Notes: a model not told the origin generated them from the letters alone. DNA of 64,000 nt from Bacteroidaceae bacterium (GCA_017522915.1 JAFWXX010000015.1:21596-85595); one strand, 5' to 3'; numbered from the stretch's first letter, positions 46,979 through 56,171 are shown. A program made the numbers and translations.

Positions 46979-48328
46979 ATGAAAAGATTTTTTGCAAGCA
47001 TTGCATTTGTTGCAATTGCAGTTTCATCTTTCGCAGGTGGTCTTTTGACAAACACAAACCAGAGTGCATCTTTCGTCCGCAACCCAATGCGCTATGCATC
47101 ATTGGAGACCGATGCAATCTACTTCAATCCAGCAGGTTCTGCTTTCTTCAAAGAAGGTTGGTCAATGTCTGTTAACTGGCAGATGATTTGGCAGGACCGT
47201 GATGTTCTTAGCACAAGATTCTTGGGACAGCCTAACAACAAGGAATACAAAGGTAGCGTGTATGTACCATGCATGCCGACAATCTTTGCAGCCTACAAGA
47301 AAGGTGACTGGACATTCAGCGGTTACTTCGGAATGCCTGGAGGTGGCGGTAACGCTAAGTTCGATGACGGTCTTCCTCTGTTTGATGCTCTTGGTACAGC
47401 AAACCTTGCAAACGACGGAATGTTAGGTGTATCAGCATTCGAGTCAACCCAGTACCTTTTTGCTCTCCAGCTTGGTGCTGCATACAAAATCAACGACAAC
47501 CTCTCTGCTTACGCAGGTCTTCGCACAAACTACACAAGCCTCAGCTACGAGGGTGCAATAAATGCGGTTCATCCACAGGCCGGCAACATGGGCGAGTTCC
47601 TTGCTCTTGAACTGACACAGAGCGGTATCGCATTTGCTCCGATAATCGGTGTTGACTACAAGGTAGGCAAGTTCAACTTCGCCGCAAAGTATGAGTTCCG
47701 TGCTGTAAACATAATCGAGAACGACACAAAGGAGCTTTCAAGCCAGATTCTTGCTAAAAAGTTGGGCGTTGACTCTAACCTCGACGGCAAAATCGGTGCT
47801 CTTGCACAGGCTAATCCGGCTCTGGCCACACTGGCCACACTGGCATCGCTCCAGGACGGAGAGAAGTTCCGCAACGATGCACCGGCAATCCTTACACTCG
47901 GTGCTTCATACGACATCACAAGCCGTTGGAAGGTTATGGCCGGTTATACCTACTACTTTGACAAGGATGCAAAGATCCAGTCACTCCTCGGCAAGGCAAA
48001 CACAATGAAGACACTCAGCCGCAACACATTCGAGATTCTTGGCGGTGTTGAGTTCCAGGCAACAAAGAAGCTTCTTCTTTCTGCAGGTTTCCAGTTCAGC
48101 GACTTCGGCGTTAACTCAAGCTACCTCAGCGACGTATCTTTCATCGACGACTCATTCACGACAGGTATCGGTGCGAAGTACAGCATCAATGACAAATGGG
48201 ACATCAATGTAGGTGCATGCTATACCAACTATGCACACGGCAAGGGTGTAAACGCGTCCACATTAAGCGAGTCAACATACTTGCGCAAGACCTACAACGT
48301 TGCAGTAGGCGTTGACTTCCGCTTCTAA
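46979..48328 (+). CDS. OmpP1/FadL-family outer-membrane transport protein
   Basis: A 449-residue barrel with a signal peptide (MKRFFASIAFVAIAVSSFA). The N-terminal plug pattern GGLLTNTNQSASFVRNPMRYAS and DAIYFNPAGSAFF is typical of the FadL/TodX group in Bacteroidota, and the end (YNVAVGVDFRF) has the terminal Phe for BAM insertion. It imports hydrophobic molecules such as fatty acids in characterised members; the ligand here is unknown. Confidence 0.9.
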   Translation: MKRFFASIAFVAIAVSSFAGGLLTNTNQSASFVRNPMRYASLETDAIYFNPAGSAFFKEGWSMSVNWQMIWQDRDVLSTRFLGQPNNKEYKGSVYVPCMPTIFAAYKKGDWTFSGYFGMPGGGGNAKFDDGLPLFDALGTANLANDGMLGVSAFESTQYLFALQLGAAYKINDNLSAYAGLRTNYTSLSYEGAINAVHPQAGNMGEFLALELTQSGIAFAPIIGVDYKVGKFNFAAKYEFRAVNIIENDTKELSSQILAKKLGVDSNLDGKIGALAQANPALATLATLASLQDGEKFRNDAPAILTLGASYDITSRWKVMAGYTYYFDKDAKIQSLLGKANTMKTLSRNTFEILGGVEFQATKKLLLSAGFQFSDFGVNSSYLSDVSFIDDSFTTGIGAKYSINDKWDINVGACYTNYAHGKGVNASTLSESTYLRKTYNVAVGVDFRF

Positions 48329-48344
48329 CAGAAGTTACTTAGTA

Positions 48345-48382
48345 ATATAAAAAGCTCATCCCGCGGGATGAGCTTTTTATAT
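48345..48382. terminator. Bidirectional terminator after the FadL-like gene
   Basis: A perfect 18-bp stem (48345-48362 with 48365-48382), loop GC, lies between convergent genes. Confidence 0.9.
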
Positions 48383-48403
48383 ATTATAAAGATTAATCTA
48401 TAA

Positions 48404-48982
48404 TCAGCACTCTGCCATTCCACCCATCTTAGGCAAGTTGACCTGCTCGAACTTATATCCCAGCCGCTTCAGTTCAATAGCTGCGCCCAGGCGGTACATC
48501 ACCTTTATCGCGCGTGCATACACATGGAACGCCATCGGCGACTGGGGTTCAATATTCTCACGGCGGATAAGAGTCAAGGCCGTTTCGGCCAGGCGGCGCA
48601 TCATAACCTCGATATTCTTTGCCTCCTGCGATTCAAGATGAAAGCCCAGCACCTTCTGCACTATATTCTCGTCCATATCATCGAAACCGGCAGGGCCATA
48701 GAGCGACTTGTATCCATCCTTGCTATGGGCAGCCCAGTCACTGTCCCACAGATGCGCTACCGCCATACCCACATAGCCGGCCCACGCTATGGCAACTGTA
48801 GGATAATCGGCAATATTGGGAACTGCATCGGCAACATACTCCGGTGCCATATCATGCCAACGGGCATCGATATCCTCTGTCGAAAGCAGAGTTCCTTCAA
48901 GCACCTTGTATTGGGTACATAGACGCAACAGCTCGTCCATAATGCGGCTCTCGAAATTCTCAAGATACACCTTGTTTACCAT
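48404..48982 (-). CDS. Conserved hypothetical protein, last gene of the ribE operon
   Basis: 192 residues, soluble, mostly helical, with no signal peptide. A Trp/Ala-rich stretch (TVAIAWAGYVGMAVAHLWDSDW) is central. I do not recognise a domain. It begins 5 bases after the NifX-like gene, so it is the fifth gene of the ribE operon. Confidence 0.65.
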   Translation of the reverse strand: MVNKVYLENFESRIMDELLRLCTQYKVLEGTLLSTEDIDARWHDMAPEYVADAVPNIADYPTVAIAWAGYVGMAVAHLWDSDWAAHSKDGYKSLYGPAGFDDMDENIVQKVLGFHLESQEAKNIEVMMRRLAETALTLIRRENIEPQSPMAFHVYARAIKVMYRLGAAIELKRLGYKFEQVNLPKMGGMAEC

Positions 48983-48987
48983 ATCTA

Positions 48988-49341
48988 TCAGCTATTAGAA
49001 CATTCGTGATGACTGCAGGCCTCTCCATTATCGTTCACCTCTCCTGCGAGATAAGCCTTGACCAGTTCATCTATATTTCCACTGCAGCCACGTATAACCT
49101 TTATATCGTGACTCTCAAGAACATTCCTTGCGCCCTCTCCCATGTTCCCGGCAAGCATAACCTGAACACCCTTCCGACGCAGGACAAGCACTATGCCCGA
49201 CTTGCATCCGCAGCCTTGCGGAGAAGGCAGAATCTCCTTCATCTTCACCTCACCGTCATTGACAGTAAATATCGTATAGTGGTCACAATGGCCAAAATGA
49301 TTATCGACCACACCACCCTTTGTAGGTACCGCTATCTTCAT
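48988..49341 (-). CDS. NifX/NifB-like dinitrogenase iron-molybdenum cofactor family protein
   Basis: 117 residues starting MKIAVPTKGGVVDNHFGHC, the signature of this family of small metal- or cofactor-handling proteins. A CGCKSG motif follows near residue 45, and there is a Cys/His-rich tail (CSHHECS). In anaerobes without nitrogenase these proteins occur with iron-sulfur or redox functions that are poorly known. It lies in the ribE operon, 12 bases after the preceding gene. Confidence 0.8.
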   Translation of the reverse strand: MKIAVPTKGGVVDNHFGHCDHYTIFTVNDGEVKMKEILPSPQGCGCKSGIVLVLRRKGVQVMLAGNMGEGARNVLESHDIKVIRGCSGNIDELVKAYLAGEVNDNGEACSHHECSNS

Positions 49342-49353
49342 TTCTAAATATAT

Positions 49354-49734
49354 TTATCTATTTTCTAACTTTTCTATGGTTTTTCTTAGTTTATCCTTCA
49401 TCATCTCCTCCGGCATTGTAAATACCATTCCGAAGATACCCACTGAAGTTATATGTTCCTTGCCCTGCCATTCCACCTTTCCAAGTGATAGCAGAGAGTA
49501 ATCATCAACCGTTAAAACCTTATCGACCGAACGCTTCACAATATCCTTGCCAGTGAGCTCGTCAATTAACGAAATGGCAAACTTTCCAAACCCTTTTGTC
49601 TCGTCATCGACAACATTCGATACCGTATAGGCAATCTTATCCACATGCTTTTCCTTGGGAGGACATGTAAAGAAAGCAACTACAAGCAATGCAATCAAGA
49701 GCAGGGAAAGGCACCCTATCTTTTTCATATTCAT
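49354..49734 (-). CDS. Small single-span membrane protein, DUF4359-like
   Basis: 126 residues. An N-terminal hydrophobic helix (CLSLLLIALLVVAFF) is followed by a 95-residue extracytoplasmic domain with a conserved-looking SVGIFGMVFT ending. The style matches the DUF4359 group of Bacteroidota, but I cannot verify this. ATG 49734 overlaps the stop of the nitroreductase (TGATG), so translation is coupled. Confidence 0.6.
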   Translation of the reverse strand: MNMKKIGCLSLLLIALLVVAFFTCPPKEKHVDKIAYTVSNVVDDETKGFGKFAISLIDELTGKDIVKRSVDKVLTVDDYSLLSLGKVEWQGKEHITSVGIFGMVFTMPEEMMKDKLRKTIEKLENR

Positions 49735-50272
49735 CAATACTTTTCAAACGACACGACTTTATTCCACTCCTTGCGCACCTTATTGCGTTTAGGCTTCGCC
49801 GCATATCCCAGAGAAATTATAAGCATCAGACGCTTCTTCTGGGGAATGCCCGTCAACTCCTTTATTTTCTTCTCGTCGAACCAGCCCAGGATACAGCTTC
49901 CTATGCCTTCATCCTCAGCAGCCAGAGTTATGTATGCCGAAGCTATTCCGAGGTCCATTACCGGAAAATCCTTGTCTTTGATGCCGCATCCGAGCTTCGA
50001 TGTTATGTTTGTCGATTCCTGAGTAATGAGCACCAGTGCCGATGCATCCTTCACAAACTTGTTCATTCCAAGACTCGACGTAGCCTTGCCCACCTCTACC
50101 AGCAGCGACGGTCCGTCACCACGGTGAAGTGCCACGGCTGTCCGTTGCATGCCGACGGTGCAATACGCCCCGCCTCAAGGATGCGTTCCAGGACTTCACG
50201 CTCAATCACACGGCCCGGCTCATATGCACGGTCACTCTGTCGCGCCTTTGCCAATTCAAGAAAACTCTTCAT
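49734..50272 (-). pseudogene. Nitroreductase-family gene with a single-base frameshift
   Basis: ATG at 50272 overlaps the ribE stop (ATGA). It encodes the normal N-terminus (MKSFLELAKARQSDRAYEPG ... SACNGQPWHFTVVTD), then runs into TAG 12 bases later. The rest of the family sequence (PSLLVEVGKATSSLGMN ... EWNKVVSFEKY) continues in another frame to 49734. Adding one G near 50110-50112 on the plus strand restores a continuous reading frame of about 179 residues. The flavin-binding region is otherwise intact. Either a recent mutation or a sequencing/assembly error; the internal ATG at 50150 alone would lack the first 50 or so residues. Confidence 0.85.
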
Positions 50273-50868
50273 CGCTTTGCAATTCTTGCTATGTACTTGC
50301 CTATGATATCGAACTCGATATTGACCTTTGTACCCACCTCTATTGTGTGGAAATTGGTATGCTCGTATGTATAAGGGATTATAGCCACGGAGAAAGAATC
50401 GTCTGCAGGCTCACACACCGTAAGGCTCACTCCGTTTACGGTAACAGAGCCCTTGTCAACTGTCAGATACCCCTTTGCAGCCATATCATCATCCTTACGG
50501 TAACGGAATGTATAGTACCAGCTGCCGTCCATGTCTCGTACCGACACACATTCGGCAGTCTCATCGACATGACCCTGCACTATATGGCCATCTAAGCGTC
50601 CGTTCATCATCATCGAACGCTCCACATTCACCTTGTCGCCGACCTGAAGCAGACCTATATTCGAACGCTGCAGAGTCTCCTGCATTGCAGTGACAGTATA
50701 TTCATCACCCTTTATATCGACTACTGTAAGGCACACTCCATTATGCGAAACGCTCTGGTCAATCTTCAGCTCACCTACAAACGAACATGTAAGTGTCAGG
50801 TGCAGATTGCCCTGTTCGCGCACCAGACGGCGCACCGTAGCAAATTCCTCAACTATTCCTGAAAACAT
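50269..50868 (-). CDS. ribE: Riboflavin synthase alpha chain
   Basis: Dismutates two lumazines to riboflavin. The start at 50868 gives MFSGIVEEFATV and 199 residues. Two homologous barrels are visible (SHNGVCLTVVDI in the first and TVNGVSLTVCEP in the second). It heads a five-gene operon preceded by four tandem palindrome-promoter modules. The following genes include a flavin-dependent nitroreductase, a functional link to riboflavin. Confidence 0.95.
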   Translation of the reverse strand: MFSGIVEEFATVRRLVREQGNLHLTLTCSFVGELKIDQSVSHNGVCLTVVDIKGDEYTVTAMQETLQRSNIGLLQVGDKVNVERSMMMNGRLDGHIVQGHVDETAECVSVRDMDGSWYYTFRYRKDDDMAAKGYLTVDKGSVTVNGVSLTVCEPADDSFSVAIIPYTYEHTNFHTIEVGTKVNIEFDIIGKYIARIAKR

Positions 50869-50910
50869 ATATCTATGGTTTTTATCATTCAACAATTCAA
50901 TACCCTACTG

Positions 50911-51251
50911 CGAAGATACGAATAAACGAGCGAGAAATATCAAGCTTGCTTGAAAATTTTTCAAAGCGAGTGCAGAAGTTAGCTACACCGCAAGGTGAAG
51001 ATACGAATAAACGAGCGAGAAATATCAAGCTTGCTTGAATATTTTTCAAAGCGAGTGCAGATGTTAGCTACACCGCAAGGTGAAGATACGAATAAACGAG
51101 CGAGAAATATCAAGCTTGCTTGAATATTTTTCAAAGCGAGTGCAGAAGTTAGCTACACCGCAAGGTGAAGATACGAATAAACGAGCGAGAAATATCAAGC
51201 TTGCTTAAATATTTTTCAAAGCGAGTGCAGAAGTTAGCTACACCGCAAGGT
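50911..51251 (-). repeat. Four tandem 85-bp repeats carrying palindrome-promoter modules upstream of ribE
   Basis: Four copies with a strict 85-base period begin at 50912, 50997, 51082 and 51167; a degenerate fifth start is at 51252. Read on the minus strand each has an imperfect palindrome AAATAT-t-CAAGC-aa-GCTTG-ATATTT (50935-50959 and every 85 bases), 16 bases, then a -7-like TATCTTC[G/A]. The copy nearest ribE has TATCTTCG (50918-50911). A second small hairpin (CACC-GCAA-GGTG) is present in each repeat. Differences between copies are only a few bases. The array fills most of the 498-base gap 50869-51366. Confidence 0.9.
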
Positions 51252-51311
51252 GAAGATAACAATAAACAAGCTAAAAACAAAACGAAGCCATCATGTACCC
51301 TGCATATAGGT

Positions 51312-51348
51312 AGAAAAAAATTGGAAAGCACTTACGCACTTTCCAATT
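51312..51348 (-). terminator. Terminator after the aquaporin gene
   Basis: The stem AATTGGAAAG/CTTTCCAATT (51319-51328 with 51339-51348) is followed on the minus strand by Ts. Confidence 0.75.
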
Positions 51349-51366
51349 CTATTTATAAGGCAATGC

Positions 51367-52056
51367 TTACTTAGCGCACTTCTCGCAAGAAAGCACCTTC
51401 CAGATACCTGCAGCAAGCAAAGCACCTACGAAAGGACCTACGATGAAAATCCACAACTGCTCAAGAGCCGCACCGCCCTGGAAGAGAGCAGGACCGATTG
51501 AACGTGCCGGGTTCACTGATGTACCGGTATAACGGATACATACGAGGTGAACCAGAACCAAGGTAAGACCGATAGCCAAGCCTGCGAAGTTGCCTGCACC
51601 CACCTTGTTGTCTGTTGTACCGAGCACAACAAGAACAAAAATCATTGTGAAGACGATTTCGGCAACAAGACCGCCAACGAGCTCAACACCCGGCTGACAT
51701 GCGTTTGCACCGGTACCTACGATAGCATCACCGCTTGTAGCAGTACATAGATAAAGGACAGCTGCACCAGCAATGGCACCGATAACCTGGAATACCATGT
51801 ACATGATAGCATCCTTAGCGCCCATGCGGCCGCTTGCCCACACACCGAGTGTGATAGCCGGGTTAATGTGGCAACCGCTTATGCCGCCGATAGTGTAAGC
51901 CATAGCTACAACTGCAAGACCGAAAGCCAAAGCTGTACCTACAACAGTAGAAGCCAAAGCAGGATCATTTGATGTACAACCGAGACTAACGGCAACACCG
52001 CAACCCATAAGCACCAGCACCATAGTACCGATAGCTTCTGCCAAATACTTTTTCAT
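51367..52056 (-). CDS. Aquaporin, MIP family
   Basis: A 229-residue channel with six predicted membrane helices and both NPA boxes (GCHINPAITLG and TSVNPARSIGPALF). Its length and sequence around the boxes are closer to water channels of the AqpZ type than to glycerol facilitators, which are longer. It is monocistronic between its own promoter and terminator. C-terminal cysteines CEKCAK are unusual for the family. Confidence 0.9.
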   Translation of the reverse strand: MKKYLAEAIGTMVLVLMGCGVAVSLGCTSNDPALASTVVGTALAFGLAVVAMAYTIGGISGCHINPAITLGVWASGRMGAKDAIMYMVFQVIGAIAGAAVLYLCTATSGDAIVGTGANACQPGVELVGGLVAEIVFTMIFVLVVLGTTDNKVGAGNFAGLAIGLTLVLVHLVCIRYTGTSVNPARSIGPALFQGGAALEQLWIFIVGPFVGALLAAGIWKVLSCEKCAK

Positions 52057-52114
52057 AAATGTAGTGTTTTAAATTGTTTGTATTAAAAAAAGAACTTTAA
52101 TCGTATAACAGATA

Positions 52115-52122
52115 CAAACGTA
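52115..52122 (-). promoter_or_regulatory. -7 box of the aquaporin gene
   Basis: TACGTTTG on the minus strand, an exact TAnnTTTG match, 59 bases before the start; the -33 region reads TTTT. Confidence 0.6.
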
Positions 52123-52169
52123 CGAATTAAGATTCAATAATAAAAATTATGTCGCACATTTTTACCATA

Positions 52170-52188
52170 CGGGCAACACACATGCCCG
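52170..52188 (-). terminator. Possible weak terminator after glnN
   Basis: The stem CGGGCA/TGCCCG (52170-52175 with 52183-52188) lies 13 bases past the stop, without a T run. Confidence 0.35.
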
Positions 52189-52200
52189 CTGCGATCACAT

Positions 52201-54384
52201 TCAGACAATGAACAGCAGTTCCCTGTACTTAGGCAGAGTCCACAACTCGTTGTCAACAACCAGTTCGAGCTGGTCGATATGGCCACGTATCTCTTCGAGC
52301 ATAGGAGCCACGGTATCGTGGTAAGCAATAGCCTTATCGCGCTCCGACGATATGCGGTTCGCCACCTTGCGACGCTCCACGAGCTCGGCAACCAGGCGGC
52401 GTATCTCTGCCACATGCTGCGCCATCTGCTTCACTAAGCTTATATTCTCGGCCGAAAGCATATCGCCCTCCTCCTTGCCTATTACCTGTTCCATCTTGAT
52501 GACATTGTCGAGCAGAGAACTCTGGTACTTTGTCGCAGTAGGTATTATATGGTTCAGCGCAAGATCGCCAAGCACACGCGCCTCAATCTGAATCTTTTTA
52601 GTGTACATCTCCCACTTTATTTCGTTGCGCGCACGCAGCTCCGTCTCGGTCATCACATCCATGTCGCGGAACATCTTCACGCTCTCCTTGTCGAGATAAC
52701 GGTCGAACACAATCGGGGCACTCGCCTCGCAGTCAAGCCCTCTATGTGCTGCCTCACGACGCCACTCGTCGCTATAACCGTTGCCGTCGAAGCGTACAGG
52801 CTTGCTGTATCTGATATACTTGCGTATTATCTTCACAAGCGCATCTTCCTTTGCCATGCCGCCCTCTATCAATGTATCAACCTCACGTTTGAATATTGTC
52901 AGCTGTTCGGCCATTGCAGTGTTCAGCGCAATCATTGCCGAAGCGCAGTTGGCCTCAGAACCTACGGCACGGAACTCGAAACGGTTTCCGGTGAAAGCAA
53001 AAGGCGACGTACGGTTACGGTCGGTATTGTCAATCATCAGTTCCGGAATCGAAGGAATATTCAGACGCAGTTCGCGCTTGCTTAGTATCTTCACAACATC
53101 ATCCGTTGTCTCCATGTGGTCGAGCACCGACGAGAGATGAGAACCGAGGAAGCTTGAGATTATAGCAGGGGGAGCCTCTGCCGCACCAAGACGGTGCGCA
53201 TTTGCAGCCGACATTATGCTCGCTTTCAGCAATCCGTTGTGACGGTATATTGCAGCAAGCGTATTGACCACGAATGTAATGAAACGCAAGTTGTCCTTGT
53301 CGTTCTTTCCCGGTGCCATAAGCAGCACACCCGTATCTGTTCCAAGCGACCAGTTGTTATGCTTTCCCGAACCGTTCACGCCCTTGAATGGCTTCTCGTG
53401 CAGCAGCACGCGGAAACCGTGCCTGCGCGCAACCTCCTTCATAAGTGCCATTATCAGCATGTTATGATCGACAGCCAAGTTGCACTCTTCGTATATCGGC
53501 GCAAGCTCGAACTGGTTGGGAGCAGCCTCGTTATGACATGTCTTTGCCGGGATGCCCAGCTTCATAGCCTCAATCTCAAGTTCCTTCATGAATGCTGCCA
53601 CACGCTTCGGAATAGAGCCGAAGTAATGGTCTTCGAGCTGTTGGTTCTTCGCGCTATCGTGCCCCATCAGAGTGCGCCCGGTGAGCAGCAGGTCGGGACG
53701 TGCCAGCAGCATCCCCTCATCGACGAGGAAGTACTCCTGTTCCCAGCCCAGATATGTAGTGACCTTCTTTACATTCTTGTCGAAGTAGCGGCAAACATCG
53801 GTAGCCGCCTTATCTACAGCCCTCAGCGACTTCAACAGCGGAGCCTTGTAGTCGAGAGCCTCGCCTGTATATGATATGAATACAGTAGGCACACACAAAG
53901 TGTCATCGATGAGAAAAGCCGGAGATGTCGGGTCCCACGCGCTGTATCCACGCGCCTCAAAAGTGCTTCTTATTCCTCCGTTGGGAAACGACGATGCATC
54001 GGGCTCCTGCTGCACGAGCAGCTTACCAGAGAACTCTTCGAGTACTCCGCCCTTGCCGTCATGCTCGATGAAGGCATCGTGTTTCTCGGCAGTTGTCTCC
54101 GTGAGCGGATGAAACCAATGGGTGTAATGCGTAGCACCGTTCTCCACAGCCCAGCGCTTCATGCCCTCGGCAACACTGTCGGCAATGGAGCTGTCAAGCG
54201 GAGCATCGTTGTCGATGACATCGATAAGCTTGTTGTAAACCTCCTTAGGAAGATACTTGAACATCTTTTCCCTGTTGAACACCTTGACCCCGTAATAGTC
54301 GGACGGACGCAGTTCGCAATTGGGAACATCGACCGCATTCTTGCCGAATGCTGCGGTTATTACCTCAAATCGTAGTTTTGACAT
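52201..54384 (-). CDS. glnN: Glutamine synthetase type III
   Basis: Makes glutamine from glutamate and ammonia. The start at 54384 (MSKLRFEVITAAFG) gives 727 residues, the size of type III rather than type I (about 470). The sequence THWFHPLTETTAEKHDAF and the ATP site KPFKGVNGSGKHNNWSLG are hallmarks of this group, which is typical of Bacteroidota and cyanobacteria. It has a strong promoter and a leader that can form two alternative hairpins. Confidence 0.95.
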   Translation of the reverse strand: MSKLRFEVITAAFGKNAVDVPNCELRPSDYYGVKVFNREKMFKYLPKEVYNKLIDVIDNDAPLDSSIADSVAEGMKRWAVENGATHYTHWFHPLTETTAEKHDAFIEHDGKGGVLEEFSGKLLVQQEPDASSFPNGGIRSTFEARGYSAWDPTSPAFLIDDTLCVPTVFISYTGEALDYKAPLLKSLRAVDKAATDVCRYFDKNVKKVTTYLGWEQEYFLVDEGMLLARPDLLLTGRTLMGHDSAKNQQLEDHYFGSIPKRVAAFMKELEIEAMKLGIPAKTCHNEAAPNQFELAPIYEECNLAVDHNMLIMALMKEVARRHGFRVLLHEKPFKGVNGSGKHNNWSLGTDTGVLLMAPGKNDKDNLRFITFVVNTLAAIYRHNGLLKASIMSAANAHRLGAAEAPPAIISSFLGSHLSSVLDHMETTDDVVKILSKRELRLNIPSIPELMIDNTDRNRTSPFAFTGNRFEFRAVGSEANCASAMIALNTAMAEQLTIFKREVDTLIEGGMAKEDALVKIIRKYIRYSKPVRFDGNGYSDEWRREAAHRGLDCEASAPIVFDRYLDKESVKMFRDMDVMTETELRARNEIKWEMYTKKIQIEARVLGDLALNHIIPTATKYQSSLLDNVIKMEQVIGKEEGDMLSAENISLVKQMAQHVAEIRRLVAELVERRKVANRISSERDKAIAYHDTVAPMLEEIRGHIDQLELVVDNELWTLPKYRELLFIV

Positions 54385-54414
54385 ATAGTTTCGTGTTATA
54401 TTTCTCGACAAAAG

Positions 54415-54452
54415 CGGTTTTGACTGACAATGCAAAAACCGGCAAAGCGGTT
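54415..54452 (-). promoter_or_regulatory. Mutually exclusive hairpins in the glnN leader
   Basis: Bases 54437-54441 can pair with 54448-54452 (AACCG/CGGTT, followed on the minus strand by a short T run), or as part of 54435-54441 with 54415-54421 (CGGTTTT/AAAACCG, 7 bp). The two pairings cannot coexist. It may be an attenuator-like switch, though both stems are short. Confidence 0.3.
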
Positions 54453-54479
54453 ACTTTTTGCAAAATCCAAAACACCATG

Positions 54480-54510
54480 CAAATATAACAGCATACATCT
54501 ACAACTCAAA
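54480..54510 (-). promoter_or_regulatory. Promoter of glnN
   Basis: The minus strand reads TTTG (54510-54507), 19 bases, TATATTTG (54487-54480), a full consensus promoter with a leader of about 90 bases. Between it and the nagA promoter (54511-54832) I see no gene; the region is AT-rich. Confidence 0.8.
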
Positions 54511-54832
54511 GATTTTTCACAAAAACGAACTGCTTTTAAGGCACCAAAGCCGAAAAACGGAGTACAAAAACAAAAAAGGAAGCAAAAATCGGGTAAAAAC
54601 CCTTAAACCGCACTGTGTTTTCAAAAAATCGCCACCGCAACCGCATTTAACAATCAGAAAGCATTTTAATAATATTGCTTGCATTTTGTCACGCACGCAA
54701 CAAATCATCCATAGCAGTAAAATAACCTCAAGCAAGATGTTTCAACAAACATCCACTCACCTGCAAAAATAAATAATTCGTAGCACTGTTAAAAAAAATC
54801 AACCAAAAGCATACATAGATAAATTATTTGAA

Positions 54833-54840
54833 TAACTTTG
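54833..54840 (+). promoter_or_regulatory. -7 box of nagA
   Basis: TAACTTTG, an exact TAnnTTTG, about 90 bases before the nagA start; no good -33 element. Confidence 0.5.
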
Positions 54841-54929
54841 TAGGGAATTGTGCCCAGGCGCGTGACAAGAATCTACGCACACCGTCCACACCACTGAAGA
54901 AAACACATATAATCAACCATAACAATATT

Positions 54930-56093
54930 ATGCTTAAGCAAATTATCAATGCCAAGATTCTGACTCCTCAGGGCTGGCTGAAGGACGGATCTGTTATCAT
55001 ACGCGATAGCAAGATTCTTGAGGTTACAAACTGCGACCTTGCAGTAATAGGCGCAGAAGTAGTTGATGCCAAGGGTATGTACGTTGTTCCCGGCGGTGTG
55101 GAAATACACATTCACGGAGGTGGCGGCTGCGACTTCATGGAAGGAACAGAAGAGGCTTTCCGCGGTGCAATCAAGGCACACATGAAGCATGGTACAACAA
55201 GTATCTTCCCTACCCTATCTTCATCTACAGTACCTATGATTGAGGCTGCAGCCGAGACATGTACAAAGCTCATGGCAGAGCCAAACAGCCCGGTGCTCGG
55301 TCTTCACCTCGAAGGACACTACCTGAACATGGCTATGGCAGGCGGACAGCTACCAGAGAACATCAAGGACCCCGACCCGAACGAATACATTCCTCTCGTT
55401 GAGAAGTGGAACTGTATCAAGCGTTGGGACGCAGCTCCTGAGCTCCCCGGTGCAATGCAGTTCGGCAAGTACATCACATCAAAGGGCATTCTGGCATCTG
55501 TAGCGCATACACAGGCCGAGTATGACGACATTCATGCAGCACGCAAGAACGGCTATACACACGCCACACACTTCTACAACGCGATGCCAGGTTTCCACAA
55601 ACGCCGCGAGTACAAGTACGAGGGTACAGTGGAGAGCATCTACCTGCACGAAGACATGACAGTTGAGGTTGTTGCCGACGGCATACACGTGCCTCCCACA
55701 ATCCTTCGCCTCATACACCACATCAAGGGCGTTGAGCGCGCATGTGTCATCACCGACGCTCTTGCATGCGCAGCAAGCGACAGCACAACAGCATTCGACC
55801 CTCGCGTAATCATCGAGGACGGTGTCTGCAAGCTCGCCGACCGTACAGCTCTTGCCGGCTCTGTAGCTACTATGGACCGTTTGATACGCACATTGGTACA
55901 GAAAGCCGAAATTCCATTGGACGATGCAGTACGCATGGCTTCTGAGACACCGGCAAAGATTATGAACGTATATGACCGCAAGGGTTCATTGCAGAAGGAC
56001 AAGGATGCCGACGTAATGATTCTCGACGACGACTTGAACATACGCGCCGTATGGGCAATGGGCCAGCTCGTTGAGGGCACATACAACCTCTGA
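54930..56093 (+). CDS. nagA: N-acetylglucosamine-6-phosphate deacetylase
   Basis: Removes acetate from GlcNAc-6-phosphate, the committed step from amino-sugar salvage to glycolysis. The start at 54930 gives MLKQIINAKILTP and 387 residues. Metal and substrate motifs are EIHIHGGGGCDFMEG, GLHLEGHYLN, SVAHTQAEYDDI, THFYNAMPGFHKR and the catalytic Asp in VITDALAC. Substrate would come from the GlcNAc-type kinase encoded at 19547 and the GH20 enzymes. Confidence 0.94.
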   Translation: MLKQIINAKILTPQGWLKDGSVIIRDSKILEVTNCDLAVIGAEVVDAKGMYVVPGGVEIHIHGGGGCDFMEGTEEAFRGAIKAHMKHGTTSIFPTLSSSTVPMIEAAAETCTKLMAEPNSPVLGLHLEGHYLNMAMAGGQLPENIKDPDPNEYIPLVEKWNCIKRWDAAPELPGAMQFGKYITSKGILASVAHTQAEYDDIHAARKNGYTHATHFYNAMPGFHKRREYKYEGTVESIYLHEDMTVEVVADGIHVPPTILRLIHHIKGVERACVITDALACAASDSTTAFDPRVIIEDGVCKLADRTALAGSVATMDRLIRTLVQKAEIPLDDAVRMASETPAKIMNVYDRKGSLQKDKDADVMILDDDLNIRAVWAMGQLVEGTYNL

Positions 56094-56110
56094 TACACGA
56101 ACTTCAACAG

Positions 56111-56155
56111 ACAATCAAAGGCCTCGCATCACGTTGCGAGGCCTTTGATTGTTTT
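56111..56155. terminator. Bidirectional terminator after nagA
   Basis: A perfect 18-bp stem (56111-56128 with 56135-56152), loop TCACGT, lies between convergent genes. Confidence 0.92.
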
Positions 56156-56171
56156 ATTATGGTATCAGTTC

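Noticed and set aside
50149..50595. Plus-strand ORFs over the ribE-nitroreductase junction
   Set aside because: They are shadows of ribE and of the frameshifted nitroreductase, both supported by family motifs.
50912..51251. CRISPR array
   Set aside because: The 85-bp repeats are contiguous with no unique spacers and no cas genes are nearby.
54458..54772. 104-codon ORF between glnN and nagA
   Set aside because: It is AT-rich and full of Lys/His/Gln, overlaps the glnN promoter in antisense, and has no domain.
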